Below, in pieces: positions 1 through 10,069 of a DNA stretch of 64,000 nt. Position 1 is the first letter of the stretch. The number at the start of each line of letters is the position of its first letter. The position numbers were made by a program, and so were the translations under genes. The notes below the pieces were generated by a model. That model was not told where the DNA came from. It saw only the letters and a program-made list of their open reading frames with translations, and made no database searches. The DNA is taken from the NCBI GenBank assembly GCA_018136815.1, contig CM030934.1, positions 4,413,587 through 4,477,586 of the forward strand. Reading direction: 5' to 3'. This DNA comes from Isochrysis galbana (lineage: Eukaryota > Haptophyta > Isochrysidales > Isochrysidaceae).

Positions 1-1202
1 TCGGCCGCAGCGGGCATGAAGTAGGCCTGAGCGACAGCCTTGGGCTGGCGCCGGCCGAGCTCTTTCTCCTGGTAGTGGAGGAACGCAAGATCGGAGTCGA
101 GGAAACGCGAGGACAGCGTGTGGATGAACCATACCGGGAAGAGGCCGAAGACGCGAGAGATCAGGGTTTTTCGCTTTTGTTGCTCGGCTTCTACCTTGGC
201 AGTTGCCGGGGGTGGTAGTGGGGCCACTCTGCGCTTGGGCTTCTTGTCACCGCCAGTGAAGCCAAAGATAATGGCACGCGACCAACCAGGCCGTGTGGGG
301 ATGCAGACAACAGTCAGTTTGAAGGGACGCGAAGGCGGCTTGCCCGGAAGCGTCTCAAACTCTGCGTCGTAGCTCACCACGTACGGCGCGCGGAACTGGC
401 CCATGCCCGATCGTCGCTTGCCCATTGTTCGGTCCTGAAACTCAAAGGAGAAGCCGGATGGGTCGTCCGCGCCGCTGAGCATCGTCATATTGATTGGAAG
501 CGCGTCTTCGCGCTTGCCCTGGAGGCCGTGGTGAGCCCAAGGGACGTGGCCCGGGTCGATGATATTCTCGACGAGGCTATCCCACCCGTACGGAAGGTCG
601 CGTGTGTACGTAGACGCGCTGTCCGCCACGCCGGCCAGCATCGCCTCGGGCGTGCCCTCGCCAGTACCGAGGGTCGGCACCCCACCCCATGGCCAGGCAA
701 AGATGATCGACTTGTGGACGGCAACGGGCAGACTGTCGATGCACGAGCGCGGCGAGGCAAGCGCGTTGCGAAGTGACGTGCCCTCCATCTGCGGTATCAT
801 CTTGCACTTGCCCTGCGCGTCGAAGGCCCACCCGTGGTAGGCGCACTCGATCCGGTTGGCAGTGCGGTCAATACGCCCTTCAGAGAGCGGCGCGAGTCGG
901 TGTGGGCACGCGTCTGGCATCACGCGCCACTCCCCGTCGTTGTCCTGCCAGACGACATAGTTTCGTCCGAGGAAGAGGGCGGGCGTCGGCCGCTCGGGGT
1001 CGAGCTCGAACTCCGAGGCAATGGGAACCCAGCTGCGAGGGAAGCGCTCCCACACATCAGCCTCATTGTCTGCTGCTGGTGCATAGCCCGGCGCCGTCTG
1101 CGCCGCCTCGCAGCCGCGTGGCGGCGGCGTGCGCGCGGAGGACGGGACGAGCCGAGCCGGACCGAGGAGCGAAAAGGTGGCAAAACTGAGGAGTAGGCTC
1201 AT
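1..1202 (-). CDS. Rieske [2Fe-2S] oxygenase of the pheophorbide a oxygenase / Tic55 family (C-terminus outside window)
   Basis: An open frame of about 400 codons runs from an ATG at 1202 to the window edge without a stop or visible intron. It has a hydrophobic leader (MSLLLSFATFSLLG) that could be the signal part of a bipartite plastid targeting sequence. Next comes the family's WVPIAS motif. Rieske cluster ligands are C99-x-H101 (ACPHRLAPL) and C120-x2-H123 (CAYHGW). A mononuclear iron site of the form D-x2-H-x4-H follows at D216/H219/H224 (NIIDPGHVPWAHH). This layout is typical of plastid oxygenases such as PAO, Tic55 and PTC52, which oxygenate chlorophyll catabolites or act at the inner envelope. 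The C-terminal membrane anchor and CxxC that would separate these subfamilies lie outside the window. The family is secure; the exact member is not. Confidence 0.87.
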   Translation of the reverse strand, partial: MSLLLSFATFSLLGPARLVPSSARTPPPRGCEAAQTAPGYAPAADNEADVWERFPRSWVPIASEFELDPERPTPALFLGRNYVVWQDNDGEWRVMPDACPHRLAPLSEGRIDRTANRIECAYHGWAFDAQGKCKMIPQMEGTSLRNALASPRSCIDSLPVAVHKSIIFAWPWGGVPTLGTGEGTPEAMLAGVADSASTYTRDLPYGWDSLVENIIDPGHVPWAHHGLQGKREDALPINMTMLSGADDPSGFSFEFQDRTMGKRRSGMGQFRAPYVVSYDAEFETLPGKPPSRPFKLTVVCIPTRPGWSRAIIFGFTGGDKKPKRRVAPLPPPATAKVEAEQQKRKTLISRVFGLFPVWFIHTLSSRFLDSDLAFLHYQEKELGRRQPKAVAQAYFMPAAA

Positions 1203-3220
1203 GGCGGGAAAGGGGCGCTGGCAGCGAGGAGGCGCGGCCGCTCCTCGCGGGGGAGAGAGGGAGAGGGGTCATCGTCAACCCGTACTCTTTTGTGAAGGAT
1301 GATGGGATAGTGTTGAGAGAGTGAGGAGATATAAGCGGATGGCTAGAGAACACAGAAGAATCGCATTCCTGGGCGAGACGGATAGGAGTACTTTACAAGT
1401 CCGTGACATACTACTCCTACTACTAGAGCTCTAGTATTGATCGAGCGGACGATCGTGTATACAAAATGTAAAAGAGCTTTCTTGTCTGTGCTGGTTTCAT
1501 CCTAGTGCTGAGGGTCCGAAGAAACACACCGCGTTGCGAGAATGGACGATGAGGCTAGAGGGGAATGGTCCGAGGTCCGAGGTCAAACAGGGCTTTAAAC
1601 TCCTAAGGGTGAACATGTGAAAATTCAAAAATCACCAAGTCAAGATCGAGGTTTTATCACATGATCTTACGGTATGCTACTGCTACTGGCTACTGGTAAT
1701 GGTAGGACGGTCAAACAGGGGCTTTTTAAGTACAAGTAAGGATTGGGCTGATTGTTTTTGACGTTTGACCGTGGTGCGAGGCCCAATGAAAAACCTCTAG
1801 GGGCCCTGGGCCAGGGGCAAGGGGCCAGGGGCCAGGGGCCAGGGGGGCCACCTGCCACTACGAAAATCTTCGCCAAGAAATGGAAATGGTGCGATTCGCC
1901 CACCCTCTTCCCCCTTTCCCCCTCCGTCACACGAGCTCACGCTCTACCCGTAAAGAATTTGCGGTCGCGCCCGCGGGCCGCGTGGGCGGGGTGATCGGTT
2001 CTGCTTTAGCTATCTAAGCTCTAAGCTACATTCGGCACATTTGATTCCCGCCCGATGCAGTGCCGTGTCAGGCTGCCGATAGTCCGACCGCCCCCAGACC
2101 CTTGACCCTCTGGCCCTCTGGCGTTGTTGCCCGCGCAGAGCCCACCCAGCTTCTCACAGCGCGCGCGCACGCGCACGCGGCTACCCTAGCTGCCACGGAC
2201 CCCGCGCCAACCATCAACCATCCCGACATCCCGACCGCCCCTCGCAGGATTCGCCCTCACTCGAACTCGGCATCGAGAACTAGGACCCGCTCACCGACGT
2301 GGCCGTCCACGCGTGGCTGGCGAGACTCTATATCATACATCTCATGTATGATAGAGGGACACTTGACATTGGGACTCAAAATGCCCAGCACCAATAGCAA
2401 GATAGCAATAGGAACACTTGACACTTGACACAAATCACAAATGTGAGTGGGCGGTCAGGAGGGGGGGCAGGTGTTGAGCCAGTCGAACAGGGGTGAACTA
2501 CTGAACAACTGGTGTTTATGTGCCCCAGACAAGGGGCAGGCAGAGGGTGTTTTTGCCGTACTCCTAGATGCTAGATGCTTGAGTTGACATGTCGCCATGT
2601 CCCAAAACCGACTTATGGTTCTCTATTATTGGTACGTGAGTTCTAGACGCCGAGACATCAAAGCCACGTGATGGGCAAAGCGACGAGGCGAGCGAGGAGG
2701 GAGGAGAGGAAAAGAGAAAGGGGAACCAGGAGAGACGGGAAACATGAGAGAGAACGAGAGAGAACGGGAGGGGAGTCCTCCCTTCTTCCGTCTCCTTGAC
2801 ATCTCTCTTACGTAAACATCGCTAAGCTGAGGCCGGAGAGACCGAGAGGGAGCAGTGTTCGGCGACAGCCTGAGGAGAAAGTAAGAGGGGAAAAGATGGT
2901 AAATTTAGAAAGAGAAGGTGAGGTGGGGAAGAAGAAGCAGAGAAACATCAACGATGCATGGGGAGATGGAACTCTGGAAGGAGTGGCCAGGCTCGGTGGG
3001 AGTACTCAGTCTCTCTGCTGCCGAGACCAGAAAAATCGAGAAATCGTGATGCTGTTCCTATAAAGGAGTAGGCCAGGCTGGAGATGGCGATTTTGGAGGG
3101 AGAACTAACAAGTGGGAAGAGAAGAAGAAGAGAAGAGCAAGGCGAGAGGTGGCGGGGATCCTTCGACTACCGAGCGTGTCTATGTAAAGGAGGGGGTGGG
3201 AGGCGAGCGTGGATCTCGGA
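1203..3220. other. Intergenic region, no gene recognised
   Basis: This stretch holds the 5' flanks of the Rieske gene and of the RAP gene. I see no convincing coding frame; the 122-codon ORF at 2060-2428 has no recognisable composition. It contains a GGCCAGG tandem repeat (1801-1850), a perfect 10-bp stem with a 3-nt loop at 2331-2353 (TATCATACAT-CTC-ATGTATGATA), and pieces of a CTGTTTGACCGTCCT-like repeat (about 1703-1720) that recur near 7424 and 27107. Confidence 0.6.
1801..1850. repeat. GGGGCCA minisatellite
   Basis: Short head-to-tail copies of GGGGCCAG and close variants are visible directly in the sequence. They have no coding meaning. Confidence 0.85.
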
Positions 3221-3223
3221 TTT

Positions 3224-3302
3224 GAGAGAGGGAGAGAGCGAGAGGAGGGAGGGAGGGAGGGAGAGAGAGAGAGGGAGGGAGGGAGGGAGAGAGAGAGAAA
3301 GA

Positions 3303-3343
<41 letters not shown>

Positions 3344-3655
3344 AGGGAGGGAGGGAGAGAGAAAGAGAGGGAGAGAGAATGGGGGAGAGGGAGGGAGGTA
3401 GACCAGAGGCAGATACAGAGAGAGAGGATTCCCCCTGTGGAGGGAGCCGCTCCCCCTCTCCCCTCCCCCTCCCCGCGCGCGCCGAGGGTGGGGGACATAG
3501 AGAGGCGGACCAGTTGAGCAGGAGGGAAAGAGGCAGAGGGGGAGGGAGGGAGGGAGGGAGGGAGGGAGCGAGGCGGAGAGAGGGAGAGGGAGAGAGAGAG
3601 AGAGAGAGAGAGAGTGAGAGAGAGAGAGGGAGGGAGGGAGAGAGAGAGAGCCCGT
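3224..3655. repeat. Purine (GA/GGA)n low-complexity tracts upstream of the RAP gene
   Basis: Two long purine runs (about 3224-3410 and 3520-3650) consist of GAGA and GGGA units on the plus strand. They are separated by a short C-rich stretch. Long ORFs on both strands here encode only Ser/Leu/Pro or Arg/Glu runs and are artefacts. The tract ends about 45 bp before the RAP-protein ATG, so it probably lies in its promoter or 5' UTR. Confidence 0.9.
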
Positions 3656-3697
3656 CCGGGCGTTGGGTGTTTGGACGGGTTTGGCCACGCGTAACCC

Positions 3698-6274
3698 ATG
3701 CTTTTCGCCGCGCTCGCGCTCCTCGGCTGGGCAGGCGGCATCCGCCCTGTGCTCCACCGCTCGCGGTCATCTCCTCTTCTCTCTCTCTCTCCAGAGGAGA
3801 GCAGAGTGGGCGGCACGCTGGATGGTCTCTCGTACGGGCAGATGCAGGAACGGTGCAGGCTCGCTGGCCTCCCTGCGCGCGGCTCCGCCCACGAGCTGCG
3901 AGAGCGCCTGGCGCAGCTCGAGCTCGTGCGGCGAGACTCACAGGAGCTGCGCACTAAGCTGCAGGCACAGCAGCAGCAGCGCTTCGAGAGCGCAGCGCAG
4001 CGCATCGAGGAGGAGCTCGAGCAGCAGCACGATCGCGAGCAGCGCAGGCGGCAACGCGACTCAGCCGCCGCTGCCTCCGCCGCCACGCAGCAGAAGGGCG
4101 CGCCGGTCGAGGAGGAGGGGCAGGGGCAGAGGCGCGAGGACCGGCAACCGCACCTCTCGGCGCAATCCGGGCCGGTGCCACTCACTTGTGAGGTCATCAC
4201 CCCCGACGGGACGATTTCGGCAACTGATGAGCTGCCGGCTTGGGTGCGCGACCTGTCTGCGGGCTCATTTGCGACGACTGTGAGGCAATACGAGTCGGTT
4301 TGGGCGGCGCAGGCGGCGAACACAGCCGCTGCTCTCAGCCCGCGGATGCTCAATCGCAGGATTGCTTCCGCGCCCAGCGTGTGTGAGGTGCTGCGCCTCC
4401 ACCAAACACACGGTGCTGACTATAATGAGGTGCACCTCTCGACAACCTGGTCACGGCTAGGAAGGGTCGCGACGGCGCCTGAACGTCGGCGAATGCTGCG
4501 CGATCCGTCAATGCTTGGGCCGCTGCGACAGCAGACTGCCGGCTCGCTGTTGCTGCTTCGCCCGCGCTGGGGGGCGCGCGCGGTCGCCAGCACCGCCTAC
4601 TCTGTCTCCAAGCTGGGCCTGCACGGTTCGCTGTGGTCGCAGCTCTGGCAGGGGCTTGGTGTCGCATCGCTACCGCTGATGCGCGACTTCACGGCGCAGG
4701 CACTCGCCAACACTGCCTGGGCATTTGCGCGCTCGCGCGGCTCGACACAAGAGATGTTCGACGCCATTGCGGCGGAGGCGCTCCCGCGGCTAGATGAATT
4801 TAAGCCCCAGGAGCTCGCAAGCTTAGCGTGGGCCTTCGCCACCATCCGCGCCGCCAGACGAGGCTCCGCGTCGAGGCTAGGCTCCGCGGCGGCCGTAGAG
4901 CTTGAGCTCCTAGACGCGATAGCATTGCGTGCCGCTGCACGGCGTGCAGAATTCATGGCCCAGGGCCTCGCAAACATCGCGTGGGCCTTCGCGGCTGCCG
5001 GCCACCCATCGGTCGACCTTTTCCACGCCATCGCCGCTGAGGCGGAGCCCCGACTCGGCGAGTTTAAGCCGCAGGAGCTAGCAAACATTGCGTGGGCCTT
5101 CACCAAAGCGGGTGTCCAATCGCCCGAGTTCTTCAGCAGCCTTGCTGAGCGGGCCACTGCTAGACTAAGCGACTTCACTCCGAAAAGCCTCGAGAGCTCC
5201 GCTTGGCTGAAGGGGCGCGTCTATGCGAATCGCCTGGGTGAGTTCGCGCCGCAGGGCCTTGCCAACACCGCCTGGGCCTTCGCAGCAGCCGGCCATGCTG
5301 CGCCTGCCCTCTTCGACGCGCTCGCCAACGAGGCAACACCTCGTCTAGCAGAGTTCAAGTCTCAGGAGCTATGCAACCTCGCATGGGCATTCGCCACCGC
5401 CGACCACCCGTCGCCCACGCTGTTTGATGCGATGGCGTCACGCGCCACAGTTCTCATGGGAGAGCTCTTTACGGCGCAAGGTTTGGCTAACACGGCGTGG
5501 GCTTTCGCAGCCGTCGGCCGCCCCGCGCCGGTCCTTTTCGATCGCATCGCTGCAGAGGCGGTGCCTCGACTGCGGGAATTTAAACCGCAGGAGCTCGCCA
5601 ACCTCGTGTGGGCATTTGCCACCGCCGGCGTCAGCGCTCCCGATCTTTTCGAAGCCGCTGCAGCGCAGTCGGCTTGTCAGCTCAACAGCTTCAAGCCGCA
5701 GGAGCTTGCCAACGTTGCTTGGGCATTCACCGCCGCTAACCACACGCCGGTGGCCGCTTCACTTTTCGACGCCGCCTTTGGGCGACGGTGCGACCAATTC
5801 ATCGACTCGTTTGATGACGGCTCCCTCTTCCAGCTCCACCAGTGGGTGCTGTGGCAGGAACGCGAATTGGGCCGCTCGGATGGCTTGCCGTGCGCTGCAT
5901 TGCGTTCGCGCTGCCGCACTATCTTCGCCACCCGGGCCTCGCGCCAGACGCGCCTACACCGCCAGGTTAGAGCAGCTCTCCACTCGCTCGGTCTACGGCC
6001 ACGAGAGGGAGTGCGGCTGGCCGAAGGCTACCGGCTCGAGCTCGTGATCCAATGGCGAGGCGCGGATGTCGTCGTCCAGGTCGATGGGCCGTGGCGGTTT
6101 GCGGGGCGGCGGCCAACAGGGATGACCATGTTGCGTCGACGCCAACTGGGGCATCTAGGTTGGAGGCTACTGCCACTCCCGCATTGGGAGTGGAGCTCCC
6201 TCCGACCTGAGCGGGATGGGATGAAGAAGATGCAAACCTACCTGCTTTACGCCCTTGAGCACCGAGTCATTTGA
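3698..6274 (+). CDS. RAP-domain protein with tandem AWAF helical repeats; probable organelle RNA-binding factor
   Basis: This is a single-exon ORF of 858 residues. A hydrophobic N-terminus (LFAALALLGWAGG) suggests targeting through a signal sequence. Residues about 42-78 (LSYGQMQERCRLAGLP...LRERLAQLE) resemble a SAP helix-turn-helix, followed by a Gln/Arg/Glu-rich coiled coil. From about residue 328 to 700 there are ten copies of a unit of roughly 38 residues with the core F-x-P/A-Q-E/G-L-A-N-x-A-W-A-F-A and LFDAIAAEA-x-x-R-L. The fifth copy is collapsed. The last 80 residues form a RAP domain (VVVQVDGPWRF...LGHLGWRLLPLPHWEW). RAP proteins with such repeats (FAST-kinase-like or OPR-like) usually act on chloroplast or mitochondrial transcripts. 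The target RNA cannot be told from sequence. Confidence 0.85.
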   Translation: MLFAALALLGWAGGIRPVLHRSRSSPLLSLSPEESRVGGTLDGLSYGQMQERCRLAGLPARGSAHELRERLAQLELVRRDSQELRTKLQAQQQQRFESAAQRIEEELEQQHDREQRRRQRDSAAAASAATQQKGAPVEEEGQGQRREDRQPHLSAQSGPVPLTCEVITPDGTISATDELPAWVRDLSAGSFATTVRQYESVWAAQAANTAAALSPRMLNRRIASAPSVCEVLRLHQTHGADYNEVHLSTTWSRLGRVATAPERRRMLRDPSMLGPLRQQTAGSLLLLRPRWGARAVASTAYSVSKLGLHGSLWSQLWQGLGVASLPLMRDFTAQALANTAWAFARSRGSTQEMFDAIAAEALPRLDEFKPQELASLAWAFATIRAARRGSASRLGSAAAVELELLDAIALRAAARRAEFMAQGLANIAWAFAAAGHPSVDLFHAIAAEAEPRLGEFKPQELANIAWAFTKAGVQSPEFFSSLAERATARLSDFTPKSLESSAWLKGRVYANRLGEFAPQGLANTAWAFAAAGHAAPALFDALANEATPRLAEFKSQELCNLAWAFATADHPSPTLFDAMASRATVLMGELFTAQGLANTAWAFAAVGRPAPVLFDRIAAEAVPRLREFKPQELANLVWAFATAGVSAPDLFEAAAAQSACQLNSFKPQELANVAWAFTAANHTPVAASLFDAAFGRRCDQFIDSFDDGSLFQLHQWVLWQERELGRSDGLPCAALRSRCRTIFATRASRQTRLHRQVRAALHSLGLRPREGVRLAEGYRLELVIQWRGADVVVQVDGPWRFAGRRPTGMTMLRRRQLGHLGWRLLPLPHWEWSSLRPERDGMKKMQTYLLYALEHRVI

Positions 6275-7107
6275 GACGCATCGATGTCTGGCCCGGCGTC
6301 TAAGGCGTCGGGCGACGTCGCTATTGTAGGTATTAGCTGCATTCTCCAATGTTTTCTTCACTAGTAGGCCACCAAGAGTTGCCTATTCTGATCTGTACCT
6401 CTCGTCGCCGTCAAGAGCGTCGAGCGAGTGTGCGGCCCGCTCCCGCAGCCCCCATAAGCCCCACATGCGGATGCTGTTGCGGCGGCGGGTCTCTGCGCAG
6501 GGTGGCACATATTGTGTGCGTGCGCGCGCGCGCGCGCGCGTGAAGTGATTGCTGTGATTATTCGGGACGGGTGTCGTCAAGCCGTCTACCACTGACTACT
6601 ACTAACCACCATTTGCTAGTAGAGGCTGGCGCTTCTTGGACAAGACGCTTTTCGATGGGTTAAAGTAAAATTCGGCCTAAAACATCGCTGGAACCTGTTC
6701 CCACTGGATGGAAGTTGCCCCAGCATGTGTTTCCCCTCGCGCCGACATTCGACATTCTGCTTCTCATTCGAAATAATTTAGATGGTGACTCACAGTGACA
6801 TTTTAGGTGCGCACACGCGCGGAAACAGGAGCTTCATGGAAAGGCACGGAGGGGTTGGGGCCCCGAATTTCGAGACGAAAATCGGCGAACCAGGACCCTA
6901 GCTTGATCCCATGGAGAATCCGAATCTGCACGCCTTGCGCGACCATGACGAACATAGAAGACGGTATATAACGAAGAAGGCTCGAGCTCGAGCTCATGCC
7001 GAAATATTCATGCCAAAAGGCCTGAATACAACAAGATTGTAGCCCCCACAGCGATGCTGATCCGTCACTATGTCACTATAATGTTAAACTCAATATTTTA
7101 AATTCCA

Positions 7108-7170
7108 CTATGGACATTCGATGGCTCACACCGAGGCGCCTGTCCCATATTTGATGGAACGCGCCCTAAG
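7108..7170 (+). repeat. Diverged copy of the GTGGACATTTGATCGCTCA dispersed repeat
   Basis: The segment TATGGACATTCGATGGCTCA followed by TGTCCCATATTTGATGGAACG aligns by eye to better copies at 19090-19160 and 53675-53735. It is probably the end of a decayed transposable element. Confidence 0.5.
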
Positions 7171-7540
7171 AAGAAGGACGACCCTCGCCTCTGTTTAGAT
7201 GACCTGTAAGTGTAGGCGCGATTAAAATAATAGTAGTAGTAAAAATCCGACGTCTGAGTATTAGTACCGCTACTGCCACTAGCCCGGTACCGGGGTCTGG
7301 GGCCCAACGGGCGCACCGAATATGTGCTACATGGGTAGTGTATTCCGGGGTTGCTCTACCGCTTTAACTTGGTGTATTTCCTCAATCCTGGCTTTTTTCA
7401 TCTTTACAACCTTAGAAGTTAAAACAGTGTTTGACCGCCCTGTGTGGTGTGTACTTCTGCCTTAGTTAGAACGTCGTTGAGTGAGGGGGAATAGAAGGGC
7501 GATGGATATAGCAAGGTAGAACGTGCCAAGCCCAATGCAG

Positions 7541-7570
7541 GTGTTAGCCCCGAGTCTTCACATGTTTTTG
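7541..7570 (+). repeat. GTGTTAGCCC...TCTTCACATGTTTTTG dispersed motif, copy 1
   Basis: A motif of about 30 bp of the form GTGTTAGCCC-n-GAtCTTCAgATGTTTTTG also occurs at 34056, 38146, 48518 and (partly) 59351. Its function is unknown; it could be an element terminus. Confidence 0.5.
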
Positions 7571-7710
7571 TTATCCATGTGCTTGGCGTTGCACAGGGTC
7601 CATAGGGCAGGAGAGAAGCTTTACGCAGGCGTGGTGCGGCCACAGGCGCGCGTGCAAGCTCAATGTTCAGCTCTGTGGTGTGATCAGGAGGTGCCGATGA
7701 CTACGGGAAA

Positions 7711-9179
7711 TCACGCTGCCGCCTCACCATGAGGACGGCCAGCATCCAACATTTGCTTGGTTGCCCACTTTGCATTGGCCGAGGCCGCAACCACCTGGGA
7801 CTCAATGCCACCCTCGTTGACGCCGCGCACAATCCGGAAATAGCCCTTTTCACCCCAGTGGGGATTCCATGAGTTGGCTACCTTCCAGTACTTGACGCCA
7901 CCCTCCACGCCCCAGCCCACAAACTTAACAGCGTGTCCTCCCGCCGAGCCGCCTGCGGTGTAAGGACCGGGCAAGAGGGCCAGGGATTGAGCAATGGGTA
8001 AATGCTGTGCCAACCTAATGTTAATAGAATTCGACGAGAGCTTGAGAATGCTTGCGGGAGAGACCGTATTGCTGGTGCTTGAGCTCACCGTGCACGTGAT
8101 GGTAAATACCCCCAGCATAGTCCTCAAAGTCAGTGTAAACTGTGAAGGCGGTCTCGACCGGTCCGCCTGTCATAATCATTTGCTGGATGCTCTCCTCTCC
8201 TGAAGCCGACTGGATGACTCCACTGAAGCTGATCTTGTCCTCCGCCCAATCCGCGTGAGAAGAGCTCGCACTAGTGTCGCATGTCCTCGGGCAGCGTGGC
8301 GATGACTCAGCCGGGCAGCCAGGCGCGCCCTCTGGTGGGTAAGGGTCGTCGCCCTGAAGACAGGGCACGTGTGTAAATGGGACCATGACTGTATACCACG
8401 GTATTGGTCAGATCGGGGGAGCTCAGCATCATCCTGCTGTGTCTATCTCAGAGTGGGCACTGCTCCGACCTACCTGAGGCCCATGATGATGGCAGTGGGG
8501 TAGGGAGTACGAGGAGCATAGGCCTTTTCCGAAGGGCCCCGTGCCGTTGTACTGGCCTCCGGTCACGGCTCCAGAGAGGAGGACATGCGTCCAGGGCGTG
8601 TGGATCATGCCGCCATCGCAGCCCGAGAGGGAAGCACAAAAGCAGATGTCTTGCGCGGAGAGCGGCACTATCATCTTGCCACCGGTGGCAATACACATCC
8701 GGTCCGATGCTGCCTCGGCTCCAGCGAATGCCCAGCAACAGCCACAGTTCGATTGGTCGCGGATATCTCCAATGACTGACGGGGATATTACGAACAGCCA
8801 GAGATGAGCCGCAGCATCGAAAGCAGTGGGAGCGGCCAGGACAGTCTGGCACAGTGCTGGGCTGCTCACTCTTGGCACAGATGGGCCAGTTGGTCTCCGA
8901 GTCGAACTCGTCGGGGATCAGCGCGTTCTGCTCAGCGACGAACTCTTGAATCTGCCCGCTCGCAATGGCCTCGCGGATTGCGGCGGCCCAATCGCCCATG
9001 ACGCCATTGGAGCGTGCGGAGGCTCCAGGCGGCAGTAAGCCGAAGCGCGCGTTTGGCGCTGCTCGCCACTTGGCGGTAGCGTTGGTGTTGACGATCTCGA
9101 TCTGGGCAGCGCGGGCCGGGTGGACCTGGAGTACACCTTCCTGCGCAAGCCCGGCGACAATGAGCGAGGGCACAAGCAT
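7711..9179 (-). CDS. CTSB: Cathepsin B-like papain-family cysteine protease, 4 exons
   Basis: Exons on the minus strand are 9179-8870, 8775-8474, 8353-8089 and 7952-7711, all with GT-AG introns. Together they give 372 codons plus a stop and close in frame. The protein starts with a hydrophobic signal (MLVPSLIVAGLA) and a short propeptide. The mature region starts near LIPDEFDSETNWPIC. The oxyanion Gln is Q111 and the nucleophile C117 lies in DQSNCGCCWAF. H299 (GGHAVKFVGWG) and N319 (ANSWNPHWG) complete the triad. The CHHH stretch at the end of exon 2 matches the cathepsin B occluding-loop region. One oddity is CGCCW instead of the near-invariant CGSCW, which puts an extra Cys next to the nucleophile. 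It is probably secreted or vacuolar. Confidence 0.9.
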
Positions 9180-9303
9180 GAGAGAAGGCGGGTGGGCGGG
9201 AGGGAGGGAGAGAGAGAGGAAGAGCGAGGAAGTGAGCGAGGAGGGGAAGGGGAGAGGGAGAGGAGGGACGACCTTCCGCCGTCCAAAATCGCACCACTCC
9301 CAA

Positions 9304-9334
<31 letters not shown>

Positions 9335-9376
9335 CGAAGGCGTACGTGCATGTAACCCTAACCCTAACTCTAACTC
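9304..9376. repeat. 27-bp poly-C run followed by interstitial telomere-like CCCTAA units
   Basis: A homopolymer of 27 C (9304-9330) is followed, after GGTACGAAGGCGTACG, by TAACCCTAACCCTAACTCTAAC (9352-9373) and another C run. A GTACGAAG copy flanks each side. Two exact CCCTAA units and two degenerate ones are too few for a chromosome end. It lies just upstream of the protease start. Confidence 0.8.
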
Positions 9377-10069
9377 CCCCCCCCGTACGAAGTAACAAGT
9401 ACCTAAGTCGAGGGTTTTGGCACGGCCGCAACAAGGTCTCAAGAAGGTCTCCACAGGGCCTCTCAACAAGTCGCGCTGTGGAGATGTCTATTGGGACAGT
9501 TCCAATAAATAAGCGTAGTGAGGCGCTATTGAGGACTCCGCCGCTTGGCCCAGGCTTGAGTTTCGTTTCGGACCCGCCCAGATTTCGTTTCGAAATTTCG
9601 CACGCATTTCACTAAATTTCGGGCGCGCTCCACCCAAATTTCGGGGGGTTTTGCTTTGCTCTCGGTTATAATAGCGCTTAGCGCGCTCCGCGCGTAGCAT
9701 CAGCATCGATACGCACCTAACTAACATTATACAGTATTCGCGTAATACGTGCTATACTCTATACTCTACACCTACACCTACACTAACTACTAGTTAAACT
9801 ACATACAACTCATACGCATACGGACGCAATCAATATAGTAAGTGCTTCGTCGCCATTGGCTCAGTGAATAAGCCGCCGATATTCCCAGTTGTAACTATTT
9901 TTTATTTAGAGGGCGTCATGCCGTCATGCGCATGCTGCGCATGCGGGGGGGGAGGGGGAGGCGACGGGGGTATGTTTATACCGGAAGGGGGGCAAGGCTA
10001 TACGTATACCGGAAGGGGAACGAAGAACGAAGGTATACTAGGTTCTACCAGGGTGAAGGTGAAGGTTGA
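9377..10069. other. Intergenic, repeat-like DNA
   Basis: No gene was recognised. The stretch 9560-9660 is rich in TTTCGTTTCGAAATTTCG-like words; similar words recur at 48160-48240, suggesting a decayed repeat. The region 9720-9840 is AT-richer with no usable frame. Confidence 0.5.

Larger units (their letters stand above)
6275..7710. other. Intergenic region with repeat fragments
   Basis: No gene was recognised. It holds a (GC)n run at about 6516-6540 with Z-DNA potential. Another part (7108-7170) is related to the dispersed repeat at 19080-19160 and 53670-53735. At 7255-7290 (TTAGTACCGCTACTGCCACTAG) it carries a motif repeated at 63925-63955. A GTGTTAGCCC-type motif sits at 7541-7570. Confidence 0.6.

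Noticed and set aside
3058-4353. 431-codon minus-strand ORF overlapping the RAP gene
   Set aside because: Its composition is Ser/Leu/Pro from the GA tract plus the antisense of the SAP and coiled-coil region; the plus strand encodes clear domains.
9352-9376. Chromosome end
   Set aside because: There are only two exact CCCTAA units, with ordinary sequence and genes on both sides.
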